A stretch of DNA of 64,000 bases from Escallonia rubra (GCA_033065855.1 JAVXUO010002663.1:310001-374000), one strand, 5' to 3'; positions 35,548-47,043 are shown, counted from the stretch's first letter. Numbers and translations are program-made. The notes: generated by a model from the letters alone, not told the origin.

Positions 35548-37829
35548 TGATGCCAAGGAAAGTGGGTTCGTACCTACGTGGAGGTGCCACAATGAATGCA
35601 GTCTGAGTCAGATGCCAAGTATGTTGATGTGAGACACAACAAGGGTAGAACAAGGGCAGAGACCAAGGGCTTCCCAGACAGAGCTTGAGGGTGGCAGTGC
35701 TGCGAGGGCGATAGCGCAGGATGAATACACGACGACAGTCACAGTCCGATGCTTAGGTCCAGAGTCAAGCTCCTGCATGTTTCTCTCTCTAGGATTCTAG
35801 AGTGAGAAAGTGAAAATGTTCTGAAAATGTCCAACCGTAATGTTCTGTCTCAAATGAATTCTCAAGACCTCTATTTATAGAGATTGAGATGATGATGTCA
35901 TTAACCGACACGTGGCGCTCCCCGGGAGTGACATGTCACTAGGGGGGTCCACGAGTGCCGGTGTTCCATGGACTGTCGGATCACATATTCAACCGGCTTA
36001 CCCCGCACAGCGTAGCTCTGTCTGTCTGGAAAGACTGGCTCCCACAGCGTCAGTGTGGCCAGAGAACCCCTTGATCTAGCCTCCAATCCAAGCCCTTGCA
36101 GAGTCCCACAGGCCTGGCAGCGGTGGGGAAGACCCGACGCCCAACTGCCAGGTGAACTAGGCGCGATGCACTCCGAAGACCTGCTCCCGTCTCGGAGTGA
36201 CCCGGGGGTCATAGTCCCTAGGGGTGCCGATGCAAGCCCCCAGTGCCGGAGCACGTAGGCCAGTCACGCAGGCACCCTGGCGGAGATAGTGTCCCGGATG
36301 AGTCACCTATTCCGCAGGCCGAGGTAGCATCCCGGATGAGCTGTCTACCTGGCAGAAGGAGAGTCTTCGTGCCGGAGCACTTGGAGCTCCCTAGCAGAGA
36401 TAGTGTCCCGGAGGAGTCGCCTATCCCCGCTGGTGAGTCCTTGTGCCGGAGCACTTGGAGCATGTCAAGGTAGCATCCCGGAGGAGCCGTCTACCCGACT
36501 GGCCAAGGTAGCATCCCGGAGGAGCCGTCTACCCGACTGGCCAAGGTAGCATCCCGGAGGAGCCGTCTACCTGGCGGAAGGGGAGTTGAAGAACTCCCTG
36601 GCGGAGATAGTGTCCCAGAGGAGTCGCCTGTCCCCGCGGGTGAGTCCTTGTGCCGGAGCACTCGGAGCATGTCAAGGTAGCATCCCGGAGGAGCCGTCTA
36701 CCCAACTGGCTGAGGTAGCATCCCGGAGGAGCTGTCTACCTAACGGAATGTGAGTTGAAGAGCTCCCTGGCGGAGATAGTGTCCCGGAGGAGTCGCCTAT
36801 CCCCGCGGGTGTGCCCTTGTGCCGGAGCACTCGGAGCGCGTGAAGGTAGCATCCCGGAGGAGCCGTCTACCCGACTGGCCGAGGTAGCATCCCGAAAGAG
36901 CTGTCTACCTGGCGGAAGGGGAGTTGAAGAGCTCCCTGGCGGTGATAGTGTCCCGGAGGAGTCGCCTATCCCCGCGGGTGATGTACACTCCGGAGAGTGG
37001 GTCGAAGTATGTTCCACGACCAAGGCAAGGTGCGCATAGTGTGGTGAATGAGTGTGGTGCCCGAGGGGCATGTAACATGATTGTGGCACATGGGCGCGAT
37101 GAAGTGAGTAAGGTGCCGGGGGCACGTCTGTGTTAGTGGCACGGTGCATGGGCGCGACGGAGTGCGTATGGTGCCGGGATCACGGTAGTGTGACAGAGAG
37201 CTTGGGGGCACGGCTGTATCAGCGGCGCGGCGCATGGGCGCGGCGGAGTGTTGAAGTGCGGCGCCCGGACGCCGGTGACGGGGGTCGCGGAGTTGTGTCC
37301 GGGCGACGGGGTCGCGGAGTTGTGTCCGGGCGACATGTTCGCGGAGTTGTGTATGGTCCCTTGAAGAGAAGTGAAGGTGTTAAGTATGGAGACCAAAGGC
37401 CAACCCATAGGGGAATTCCAAGGCCAACCCTTAGGGGGAGGCCAAGGCCAACCCTTAGGGGGAGGCCAAGGCCAACACCAAGGGAAGGCCGAGGCCGACC
37501 CCCAAGGGGAGGCCGAGGCCGACGCCATAGGGAAGGCCAAGGCCGAGGCCGACCCCAAGGGGAAGGCCAAAGCCATCTTCCTTGGGCAAGTGCCATGGTG
37601 CGCCGATAGGCGACATTCGAAGTGCGACGGTCGAAGTGTCATGAGGCTTTGCGCGAAAATGAGCTTCTGAGTGATGAAGTAACGTAACGAAAGTGAGAAG
37701 TGCACGTGACTTGAGCGTGCATGCTTTGACCGGTTGTGAGCGTTGAAAATGACTGTTGCTTGTGCGGATGTGTCATGGAAAATGAGACCCCAGTGGGCCT
37801 TTGGGTGCGACCAGAATAGGTTGGGAACA
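35548..37829 (-). repeat. second (middle) LTR of element C
   Basis: A full LTR of 2282 bp with ends TGTTCCCAACC and TTGGCATCA (minus strand). It is close to LTR1 (2319 bp). A TATAAATAGAG promoter motif lies at 35869-35880. The central part (about 36260-36990) is an array of two alternating modules, GGTAGCATCCCGGAGGAG... and GATAGTGTCCCGGAGGAG.... 37390-37575 is an array of GGCCAAGGCC/GGCCGAGGCCGACCC units. Confidence 0.9.
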
Positions 37830-40508
37830 TAAGCCCCCTGCGTATGGTGTGCGCGGAGGGGCAACCCGAGCGGGCACCGCACGCATAAACACTTAGCAAG
37901 ATGTTGATGTTGTTTGGTCGGCGAGTTGTTGAGGTCGTCAATGCATGATGATGATGAAGAATAGGTGGCTCGAGCCACCTCGTGCACCACCTACGAAAGC
38001 TTGGAATGCTTGGGGGTTGAGACAAAGGCACGATGATAGGGCGCAGGGGCGCGAGCATGTAAACGGCGCCCGGGTGATGGACGGGCGACAAGCGTTGCGG
38101 AGACGGCGCACAGGCGTTGGCAACGGGGGTCGCGGAGACAGCGCCTGGGCGACAAACGACGAGCGTCGAACAATGAGTAGGAGTAGGTGGTTCGAGCTAC
38201 CTCGCGCACCACCTACCAAGGATGTTGATGTCGGAGGACGTCGTCACACGGGACGTGATCAAATTTGCAAAAAAAATTCTAAGTGTAAAAAAGTATGAAA
38301 TGTGTAGGGGCGCGATGTGCGCGATCGGGCGTCGCGATGCGGGGGCAGTCCACGACGGGCGCAGGGGCGCGGGCAATGCATGTCGGTCAATGTTGCAAAT
38401 TTTTTTTTTTTGAAGTTGCCGGCCTTGGATGTCGGCCATGATGTGAAGGTGGGAAGGTCGAAGGTGGCGGGGTGAACTTGGGTGTTGTGACGGAAGTGAA
38501 AGGTTGGTCGCGAGGCGCGCGTTGGTTGTGATGATGAGTTTTTTTTTGTGCATGCTTGTGAGGATGGTGGAGATGATGGTTGTCGTTGCTCTAGAACAAA
38601 GGGGTTAGGTAGGTCGCCGATCTTGACGGTCAGCTGTGGTGTGAAGATGTTTGTTGTGTTGGCCTTGGTGTGGTGGTGGAGGCTGAAGAGGTCGAAGGTC
38701 GACTTTGGTCAAGGTGGCGTGGGTGTGGTATAGGGGTCGGCAAAAGATATTTTGATGCTTTGGCAGCTGAAATGTAAAGGCCAAAGTGGTGGACGAAAGG
38801 GCTTTGGCGTTATGATTGAAGTGAAGAAGCTGTGGAGGGGGAGTGGTTATGGTTGTGTTTTGGGCCGAAGTAGATGGCTTTGGTTGTGAAAGGAACGAAG
38901 AAATGGAAATGTGGGAAGCCGAAGGGTGGATGAAGAGGGACGACCATGAGATAAGGGGGAGAGAGTGTGGGGATGGAGAGCCAAGGCCGGCTGACCAAGT
39001 GGCCGAGGCCGACCAAGGCCACGAGGCAAAGGCCAACCGAGGTCCCTTGGCCAAGGCCGAGGCCGCACGACGTGGGGCGGGGTGGTGGGCGAAGTGGAAA
39101 GGGCAAGGGGAGAGGGGGAGGGGAAATGGAAGATAGGGCGGGGGAGGGGGGAGGTGGGCTGAGGCTGAAGGGGGGGTGAGGGTGAGGGTGAGGCCGAGGC
39201 CGAGGGAGGCGGCGGGGGAGGAAGGGGAAGAGGGAGGAGAGGAGAGAGGATTGGGGGAAGGAGGGGGGGTTGGCCTAGGGGAGGGGGGTGGGGAGGCCAA
39301 GGCCGAAGGGGGGTGAGGCCGAGGCCGAGGGAGGGGAGGGGGAAGATGGGCGGTGGCGGCGGCGGGGTGCCGCGGGTGGCCGAGGGGTCGTCGGTGAGAA
39401 GGCGACGTCAGCCGGGGAGCTGAGCGGCTGGAGGCAGAGGCCGAAAGGTGGCGGTGCCAATAGGGGCTGCGGCGGCGCATAAGGGAAAGAGAAAGAGAGG
39501 AGAGAAAATTAGGGTTAGGGTTTTCTGGGAAGGACGCGGGTTGGGTTAGGGTCTGATGTGGGTTCGGCTGCGTCGTGTTGGCACAGAGAGAGAATGGTCG
39601 TGCGGGTCGGTTCTGCCCGCCCGCCCGAATTGAATTTGAAATTGATTTTGGTTTTGATTTTTTTTTATTGCAGCCCTAAGGAGGGAGCCCCCAATGAAAA
39701 TCTTCACAATGTAAAAGAAGAGAAAGAGAGGAATGAGATGGGAGAAGAATGAGAACTTTTCCATAAGAAAGAGAGAAGTTGTGTATGAAGTGGGGAAAGG
39801 GTGATGGGGTGTTGGATGGTGAGGGAGGAGAGGAAAATGTGAGAGGGAGAGTGATGAGAGCGTGTATGTTGGGAGTAGTGGAGAAGATGAAAAACTTGAA
39901 ATTTTTTCTAAGTGTTTAATTTTTTTTTTTTTTGAGTTCGGGCAATGATGCTAAGGGGAGGCCATTGAGGGTGGTGACCCGGCTGTGAAAAACGAAGAAT
40001 TTTTTCGAGGGAGACAGCTGAGGGTGATCATCGATGACCAGCCACGAAAAAAAAATGATTTTTTTTTCTTCTAAGTGTTGAGTTGAGACAAGGATGCCGA
40101 GGGAGACCACTGAGGATGATCATCGATGACCGGTTGTAAAAAAAAAGAATTTTTTTTCTAAGTGTCAAGAAAAGTAAATGAAGGATGATGATGCGACCGT
40201 AGTAGCGCGGCTCGAGCCACCCCGTGCACCACGTACCAAGTCGTTGCAATGTGATGCCGAATGGATTGAGAAATGGTGAAGCCCCCAAGGGGGTGGGTGA
40301 TGTCAATATACTTGTGTAAGAGCAATATAGCTTGAAAATTTTCTAAGTCTGGAAAATGTAACTTCATTGATAACGAAGGATAGGCAACATGCCTTGATAC
40401 ATGGGTACGACGTACATGAAAACTTGCAAAATGAACGAAAAAATTACAAGTGTGAAAAATGCACTAAGGCATGCCAAGGCTTGGTCGAGTGGGTCATATG
40501 TCTCGTAC
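37830..40508 (-). other. non-coding 3' internal region of element C
   Basis: There is no recognisable retrotransposon gene between the end of gag and LTR2. A segment with the palindrome GGTGGCTCGAGCCACC (37964-37979) and the following TGCACCACCTAC recurs in altered form near 38189-38219 and 40206-40236. 38980-39400 is extremely purine-rich (plus strand) with GGCCGAGGCCGAGG units. The long frames seen there are products of base composition. A weak polypurine run, AGGGGGCTTA (minus strand), precedes LTR2. Confidence 0.65.
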
Positions 40509-42308
40509 TTAGAGTTTGAGCTCTCTGGACGCAATCTTGTTAGCGAAGACAAACTTGAGGCCCCTGCACCACTTGAGGCCATGACCGACCTTCCGATGAT
40601 AGGGGCAGTAGTTGGGATGGGCTAAGTCTTCCGGGGTAGGTTCAGTGTCGGCATTGGGCAGGGTTATGGCAGTCGATCCATGTCTCGAGGAGAGTTCTAA
40701 CAATCTTCAAGTTACACGGGTATTTCGGGGCAGGCATTGGCTACCCTCTCTTGTCAGGGCGCCCGTCCCTTCCTTGGGACTGACGCTTGCGGTTGTTGTC
40801 GTCGTTACTGGCTGTTTTCATCGTCGCGGCCAAGGAAATATGAGGTTGGGGCTTTGGGGTCTTTGACGGACCGACCGAGTCATAGGTGCGTCGCGCAGCT
40901 TCTTTGAGATGTCCCCAGGACCGAAGCTGGAGGTTTTCAAGGTAGACCCTATAGGTGTCTTTCATGTTCTTGATGCAAATGGGTACAAGGGTTTCATCTT
41001 TGCTGAAGTCAGTGCACTCCAGGCACTTGTGATGAAATCGCGTAACATAGGTGTTGAGGTCTTCCCCGAGATTCTGGAGGATCCCGGCAATGTCAACGAT
41101 GGTCATACGTTCTGTCTCATAGTGAAACTTGTCAAGGAAGAGCTGGACCATGTCGGACCATGAGTGGATAGTACTGTCGGGAATCTGATGATACCAAGAG
41201 TAGGCGAAACCAGTCAGGGACATGTGAAATTCCCGAAGCTTCAAAGTGTCGTCCTCCCCGTAGTGCTCCAAGGAGCCAGCAAAACGGGTGAGGTGCTCGC
41301 GGGCGTTGCCCTCTTTTCCGTTGAACAAGGTGAAGGATGGTTGCTTGTACTTGGTAGGGTAGGGCTTGGTAGCGAGGCTGCCAGAGTAGGGAGCATGACC
41401 TGACAGCTTAGAGAGGGAGTGGGGTAAGGATGGCTGCTTGAGACGGTGAATGAGGGCATCAAGGTCATGCTTGGTGACGTACGACGCATATGAGGGTTTG
41501 TGACCTGTCGTGATGATCCGAGCACCAGAGCCCCCAGACGGTGCAACCTGAGGCATTGAGGGGATGGCGATGGTAGAGAGGGGTTGGTGGTGGTGAGCAA
41601 CTTGTTGGGGCATGGTTTGCACATGGGTAGTGTCAGCTGCTGGAGGCCGGTCATCAGGAAAGGTCGACTGGAGTAAGCCGGGGGAATGCCTTGTGTTTAG
41701 GTTTCGACTAGTTATGTTCGGGTTAGGTTCCATCTCAATTGATTCGTGAGTCACCAAAGTGCTTCGAGCAAGGGCAAGGCGTGGCACCGGGGGCTGAGGT
41801 GCCGCGAGTCCTACTGTCGAGGGCCCGGAGGACCAAGGCAGCGGTGGTCGCGACACTGGGACCTGAGCAGTGTCCAAAACTAGCCCAGGCCCTGAAGGTT
41901 GGATATAAGCAGGAGGGGCCAAACCTGGAGCTTGGGATGACACGGGGTGAGTAATGGGCACAGGGTGCAGAGCTCTAAGGCTTCGGGAAGTCGTGATTGT
42001 GAAGTCAAGACTTGGATTGATTTTTGCATTTCTAAGATGACAGCCATGAGAGAAGATTGAGAGTCTTGGAGCTCAGCGATGGTAGGAGTAAAGTGTTGGA
42101 TTGTGGCGTTGACGATTGCGGCCACATCGGGTGCATCCATCTCGGGTAGAGGCTGGAGTTGGTTGTGGCTGGTCTCTTCTTGATCGACGAGATGATGTTC
42201 CTCTTGGACGGTGCGGATGAGGCCTTGGCTGGTAGCCCTCGTAACTCTTTGTTGTATAGGCATGGAGACTGAGTGTGGAAGATAGGCAGACTGTAATACG
42301 ATGCTCAC
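40509..42308 (-). pseudogene. retrotransposon gag gene, frame-broken
   Basis: Three minus-strand frames in order form one gag. 42308-41880 starts just inside the primer site and contains MPIQQRVTRATSQGL. 41961-40741 (406 codons) holds the capsid-like core, with PSFTLFNGKEGNAREHLTRF, EFHMSLTGFAYSWYHQIP and MVQLFLDKFHYE, typical of the plant retrotransposon gag domain. 40703-40509 ends with NYCPYHRKVGHGLKWCRGLK, the C...H...H...C motif near the end of Tat/Ogre gag. Two frame breaks separate them. Gag would coat the element RNA in cytoplasmic particles. No protease follows. Confidence 0.88.
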
Positions 42309-42309
42309 C

Positions 42310-42327
42310 TCCCCAGCGGAGTCGCCA
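42310..42327 (-). other. primer-binding site, tRNA-Arg type, element C
   Basis: The minus strand reads TGGCGACTCCGCTGGGGA, 3 nt after the LTR1 end. It is complementary to the last 18 bases of plant tRNA-Arg(ACG) including CCA (…CCCCAGCGGAGTCGCCA), as recalled from known plant tRNA genes. It fixes the minus orientation of the element and the LTR border. Confidence 0.88.
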
Positions 42328-42330
42328 AAA

Positions 42331-44649
42331 TGATGCCAAGGAAAGTGGGTTCGTACCTACGTGGAGGTGCCACAAGGAATGCAGTCCGAGTCAGATGCCA
42401 AGTATGTTGATGTGAGACACAACAATGGTGGAACAAGGGCAGAGACCAAGGGCTTCCCAGAGAGAGCTTGAGGGTGGCAGTGCTGCGAGGGCGATAGCGC
42501 AGGATGAATACACGACGACAGTCACAGTCCGATGCTTAGGTCCAGAGTCAAGGTCATATATGTTTCTCTTTCTAGGATTCTAGAGTGAGAAAGTGAAAAT
42601 GTTCTGAAAATGTCCAACCGTAATGTTCTGTTCAAATGAATTCTCAAGACCTCTATTTATAGAGATTGAGATGATGATGTCATTAACTGACACGTGGCGC
42701 CCCCGGGGAGTTACACATCATCGGGGGCCACGGGTGCCGGTGCTCCACATACTATCGGATCGCATATTCACCCGGCCTGCCCCGTACAGTGTCGCTCTGT
42801 TTGTCTGGAAAGACTGGCTCCCACAACGATGTGGCCAGAGAACCCCCTTGATCTAGCCTCCAATCCAAGCCCTTGCAGAGTCCCACAGGCCTGGCAGCGG
42901 TGGGGAAGACCCGACGCCCAACTGCCAGGTGAACTAGGCGCGATGCCCTCCGAAGACCTGCTCCCGTCTCGGAGTGACCCGGGGGTCATAGTCCCTAGGG
43001 GTGCCGACGCAAGCCCCCAGTGCCGGAGCACGTAGGCCAGTCACGCAGACACCCTGGCAGAGATAGTGTCCCAGAGGAGTCGCCTATTCCACAGGCCGAG
43101 GTAGCATCCCGAATGAGCCGTCTACCTGGACGGCCAAGGTAGCATCCCGGAGGAGCTGTCTACCTGGCAGAAGGGGAGTCTTCGTGCCGGAGCACTTGGA
43201 GCTCCCTGGCAGAGATAGTGTCCCGGAGGAGTCGCCTATCCCCGCGGGTGAGTCCTTATGCCGGAGCACTCGGAGCATGTCAAGGTAGCATCCCGGAGGA
43301 GCCGTCTACCCGACTGGCCGAGGTAGCATCCCGGAGGAGCCGTCTACCTGGCGGAAGGGGAGTTGAAGAGCTCCCTGGCGGAGATAGTGTCCCGGAGGAG
43401 TCGCCTATCCCCGCGGGTGAGTCCTTGTGCCGGAGCACTCGGAGCATGTCAAGGTAGCATCCCGGAGGAGCCGTCTACCCGACTGGCCGAGGTAGCATCC
43501 CGGAATCCCGGAGGAGCCGTCTACCTGGCGGAAGGGGAGTTGAAGAGCTCCCTGGTGGAGATAGTGTCCCGGAGGAGTTGCCTATCCCCGCGGGTGAGTC
43601 CTTATGTCGGAGCACTCAGAGTACGTCAAGGTAGCATCCCGAAGGAGCCGTCTACCTGACTGGCCGAGGTAGCATCCCGAAGGAGCCGTCTACCTAGCGG
43701 AAAGGGAGTTGAAGAGCTCCCTGGCGGTGATAGTGTCCCGGAGGAGTCGCCTATCCCCGCGGGTGATGTACACTCCGGAGAGTGGGTCGAAGTATGTTCC
43801 ACGACCAAGGCAAGGTGCGCATAGTGTGGTGCCCCGGGGCATGTAACATGATTGTGGCGCATGGGCGCGATGAAGTGAGTAAGGTGCCGGGGGCATGGTA
43901 GTGTGACAGAGAGCTTAGGGGCACGGCTGTATCAGCGGCGCGGCGCACGAGTGCGGTGGAGTGTTGAAGTGCGGCGCCCGGACACCAGTGACGGGGGTTG
44001 CGGAGTTGTGTCCGGGTGACGGGGGTCGCGGAATTGTGTCCGGGCGACGGGGTCTCAGAGTTGTGTATCGTTCCTTGAAGAGAAGTGAAGGTGTTAAGTA
44101 TGGAGACCAAAGGCAAACCCATAGGGGAATTCCAAGGCCAACCCTTAGGGGTAGGCCAAGGCCAACACCAAGGGAAGGCCGAGGCCGACCCCCAAAGGGA
44201 GGCCGAGGCCGAGGCCGAGGCCGACCCCATAGGGAAGGCCAAGGCCGAAGCCGACCCCAAAGGAAAGGCAAGGCCGAGGCCGACCCCATAGGGAAGGTCA
44301 AGGCCGAGTCCGACCCCGTAGGGAAGGCCATGGCCGAGGCTGACCCAAGGGGAAGGCCAAGGCCGAGGTCGACCCCAAGGGGAAGGCCAAAGCCATATTC
44401 CTTGGGCAAGTGCCATGGTGCGCCGATGGGCGACATGCAAAGTGCGACGGTCAAAGTGTCATGAGGCTTTGCTCGAAAATGAGCTTCTGAGTGACGAAGT
44501 AACGTAACAAAAGTGAGAAGTGCACGTGACTTGAGCGTGCATGCTTTGACCGGTTGTGAGCGTTGAAAATGACTGTTACTTGTGCCGATGTGTCATGGAA
44601 AATGGGACCCCAGTGGGCTTTTGGATGCGACCAGAATAGGTTGGGAACA
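42331..44649 (-). repeat. first (5') LTR of element C
   Basis: A 2319-bp LTR with TG...CA ends, next to the primer site. In minus order it has the GGCCGAGGCC-type array (44100-44400), the CCGGAGGAG array (43040-43745), then the promoter region and R-U5. It differs slightly from the middle LTR in repeat number. Its outer end meets the right target-site copy CAACT (44650-44654). Confidence 0.9.
42651..42662 (-). promoter_or_regulatory. LTR TATA box
   Basis: CTATAAATAGAG on the minus strand sits about 320 nt before the inner LTR end, a reasonable distance for an LTR promoter driving gag. The same motif is kept in the other LTR copies (for example 35869-35880), and a variant is in LTR A. Confidence 0.65.
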
Positions 44650-44654
44650 CAACT

Positions 44655-45200
44655 TAAATAAGGAAATGAATTAAAGGCAATCTTTCAAAGTGACACAAAC
44701 AGGTCCTCGTTGTCGCCGCCGACGGAGCACAAACATGTAGAGGGTTGTTATTTGTTCGCCGACAGAGTCCTCGCCATCGCCGGTCACTGCTTCTTGTTCG
44801 GTTGTTCCAGATCTGAATCTGACAGAAGAGAGAGGATCTGCCGGTCGTCACCCATGGCTGTCTGCCGTCTGGGCTTGTCTTTCCGTAAAGTTATTAAAGG
44901 CTTGTTTATGGGACTAAGAGAGTAGGGCAGAGTCGAGAGAGCCTGCTGGTCACCGTCCTGCCGTCGCCCATGGCCGTCGGTGAGGTGTCTGGCCATCTGG
45001 CTGAGAGACGAGTCTGAGAGGGTCAGGGGGAATCGTTGGAGAGAGTAGGGCAGAGTCGCAGAGAGAGGCGATGGTCGATGGAGACTTTGGAAAGAGAGGT
45101 GGGCAGAAGAACTGAGAGGCAGAGTCGCAGAGAGTGCAAAGTTTTTTTTTTTGGAAGTTCAAGGGGTACATTAGCACCACCTGGTGCTAACGTGGTGGGT

Positions 45201-45202
<2 letters not shown>
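44655..45202. other. short intergenic stretch, no gene seen
   Basis: GC-rich patches at 44695-44780 resemble 33365-33425. A near-perfect palindrome, TTAGCACCA-CC-TGGTGCTAA, lies at about 45171-45190. No supported gene is present. Confidence 0.5.

Positions 45203-45272
<70 letters not shown>
45203..45272. repeat. (TA)n microsatellite, 70 bp
   Basis: Uninterrupted alternating AT forms the left flank of the MULE-like element at 45273. Confidence 0.97.
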
Positions 45273-45274
<2 letters not shown>

Positions 45275-46965
45275 GAGCTGATCCGTTGAGAGCGCTAGCA
45301 AACTGGGTTAAGTTGCTAGCGCGATCTGGCCGTCCACGTGCGATCTGTGGACGGTCCAGATCTTTTTTTTGCGTTTTTTAAGTCCGTCCGCTGCATTATG
45401 TAGCGGACTATTTTTTGACAATAATACCCTCAAACTTAAAAAGAGTCCGGCCGCTACATTATGTATCTGACAAGTTTTTAGACCTTTTTTCTCTTTCTGT
45501 CATTAATGTTCTGACAGAAATGACAAAGTTCGTTACGTCCGCTACATTATGTAGCGGACGAGTAGCACCACTTTTTTCTCAATCTGTCATTAATTTTTCT
45601 GACATCTCTCTCTCTCTTTCTCTCATCAATTTCTGATTGTTTCTTCTGTCTCTTTCTTTCTCTCACCGAATTGAGCTTCAGCGACTCGAGCTGCTTGAAC
45701 CGGCGCCAGAGACGGGTCGGCGTCACCATGTAGCACAGCGCGATTCCGGCGTCATCGACTCGCGTTCCGCTCCTCCATTCGTCGGAGAGCACCGACCACG
45801 CTGTGAAGCTGAACGAAAAAAAGAAATTTAGTAGAAGAGGAGTCAAAGATACGGAGGACCGAATTCCCGGGGGATCGAGTCTGAAAATTCAGGCGAGAAA
45901 ATCAGAGGGATCGGATCTGGCGTCATCGTGGTGAGAAGGGGAGTTGAAAAAGAGGGGGGCAGGGACGTGAGCGGGATCAAATGGTGTGTGGTGATGGGAA
46001 TGGACGGTGGGAATCGAAAGAGATTTGATTCGTGTATGCATAGATACAGATTTACAGTGGATTTTTTTAGATTTGATTCAGGATGCACTCCCACAGTGGA
46101 ACCGTTTGTCATTTGTTTCATGTGCTTGTAATGTTTTGGTGCTAATGGACGAGTCCTTGCAGCTGCTTCCTGTTATGGAAACCCTTGATCTAAGTAGGAA
46201 CAAGTTTGCAAAGGAGATCTAAATCAAGAAGTTAATGACGATTCCCTAGAATCAGATGAGGAAAATGATCTTGTAGATGGATCCCCTTTTGAAAATTTAG
46301 TAGAACCCAGCCAAAACTCGAATACAGATAAAGGTTTAGCACCAGATAAGGCTAGAGAATCTGCTTTGGGCTTCTCTCCAAATAATATTGCTCATACATC
46401 ATAAAACATTGGAAGCATAGTTCCTGCCACTTTTGTATCAGTGCCTAGCAGTTCTCCTTCTCCTTCGACCTCTCCAGCAATTATGGGCACAAACATAACA
46501 AAGAGAGAAAGAAGAAAGGAGGAAAGAGGAGGGAGAAAACAAAAAAGTGGTGAGAGAAGAGAAAAGAGAGAGGAAGGAGAGAGAAAGAGACAGAAGAAAC
46601 AGTCAGAAATTGATGAGAAAGAGAGAGAGAGACGTCAGAAAAATTAATGACAGAATGAGAAAAAAATGGTGCTATTCGTCCGCTACATAATGTAGCGGAC
46701 GTAACGGACTCTGTCATTTCTGTCAGAACATTAATGACAGAAAGAAAAAAAAAGGTTTGAAAACTTATCCGCTACATAATGTAGCGGACGGACTCTTTTT
46801 AAGTTGGAGGGTATTATTGTCAAAAAATAGTCCGCTACATAATGTAGCAGACAGACTTAAAAAAAATGCAAAAAAAAAGATCTGGACCGTCCACAGATCG
46901 CGCATGGACGGCCAGATTGCGCTAGCAACTTAACCCAGTTTGCTAGCGCTCTCAACGGATCAGCT

Positions 46966-46967
<2 letters not shown>
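45273..46967. mobile_element. MULE-like element in (TA)n, with captured LRR fragment
   Basis: Inverted repeats of about 390 bp (45273-45660 and 46560-46967) begin GGAGCTGATCCGTTGAGAG. Both sides are flanked by long (TA)n tracts, so a 9-bp duplication of pure TA is possible but cannot be proved. Each inverted repeat holds three copies of a near-palindrome with arms CCGCTACAT and ATGTAGCGG around one central base (45386-45408, 45449-45471 and 45537-45559; 46678-46700, 46767-46789 and 46830-46852). The 0.9-kb interior carries gene-like sequence including an LRR piece. There is no transposase. Confidence 0.82.
46133..46404 (+). pseudogene. captured exon pieces: LRR protein fragment and unidentified acidic segment
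   Basis: 46133-46214 reads LMDESLQLLPVMETLDLSRN followed by KFAK, a leucine-rich repeat with a strong resemblance to plant LRR proteins annotated as outer-arm dynein light chain-like. A second frame, 46221-46404, reads NQEVNDDSLESDEENDLVDG and SPFENLVEPSQN and stops; I do not recognise it. The abrupt change of frame near 46214 suggests a captured exon border or a small indel. Neither piece has a start codon or promoter. Confidence 0.55.

Positions 46968-47041
<74 letters not shown>
46968..47041. repeat. (TA)n microsatellite, 74 bp
   Basis: This tract separates the 1.7-kb MULE-like element from the small related element that follows, and acts as a flank to both. Confidence 0.97.

Positions 47042-47043
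<2 letters not shown>

Larger units (their letters stand above)
34309..44649 (-). mobile_element. Ty3 (Tat-type) element C with three LTR copies, gag only
   Basis: The unit is flanked by the same 5 bases, CAACT, at 34304-34308 and 44650-44654, so it behaves as one insertion. In minus-strand order it has LTR1 (44649-42331), tRNA-Arg primer site, broken gag (42308-40509), a 2.7-kb region without recognisable genes, LTR2 (37829-35548), a second primer-site copy (35544-35527), and the inner part of a third LTR (35526-34309). No protease, reverse transcriptase, RNase H or integrase motif is visible, so it would need enzymes in trans. The extra LTR suggests a tandem LTR-internal-LTR-internal-LTR form that lost its second internal region. 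Confidence 0.88.

Noticed and set aside
37130..37990. Long frames on both strands over GGCCGAGGCC arrays (also 43751-44464)
   Set aside because: These are low-complexity products of the repeat array inside LTRs, overlapping on both strands, with no motif.
38605..39480. 291-codon minus-strand frame rich in Pro and Ser
   Set aside because: It lies in an extremely purine-biased internal region of element C. The amino-acid bias follows base composition; there is no start context or domain.
45613..46717. Opposed Ser/Leu- and Lys/Arg/Glu-rich frames in the MULE inverted repeats
   Set aside because: They are translations of CT- or GA-rich inverted repeats, not genes.
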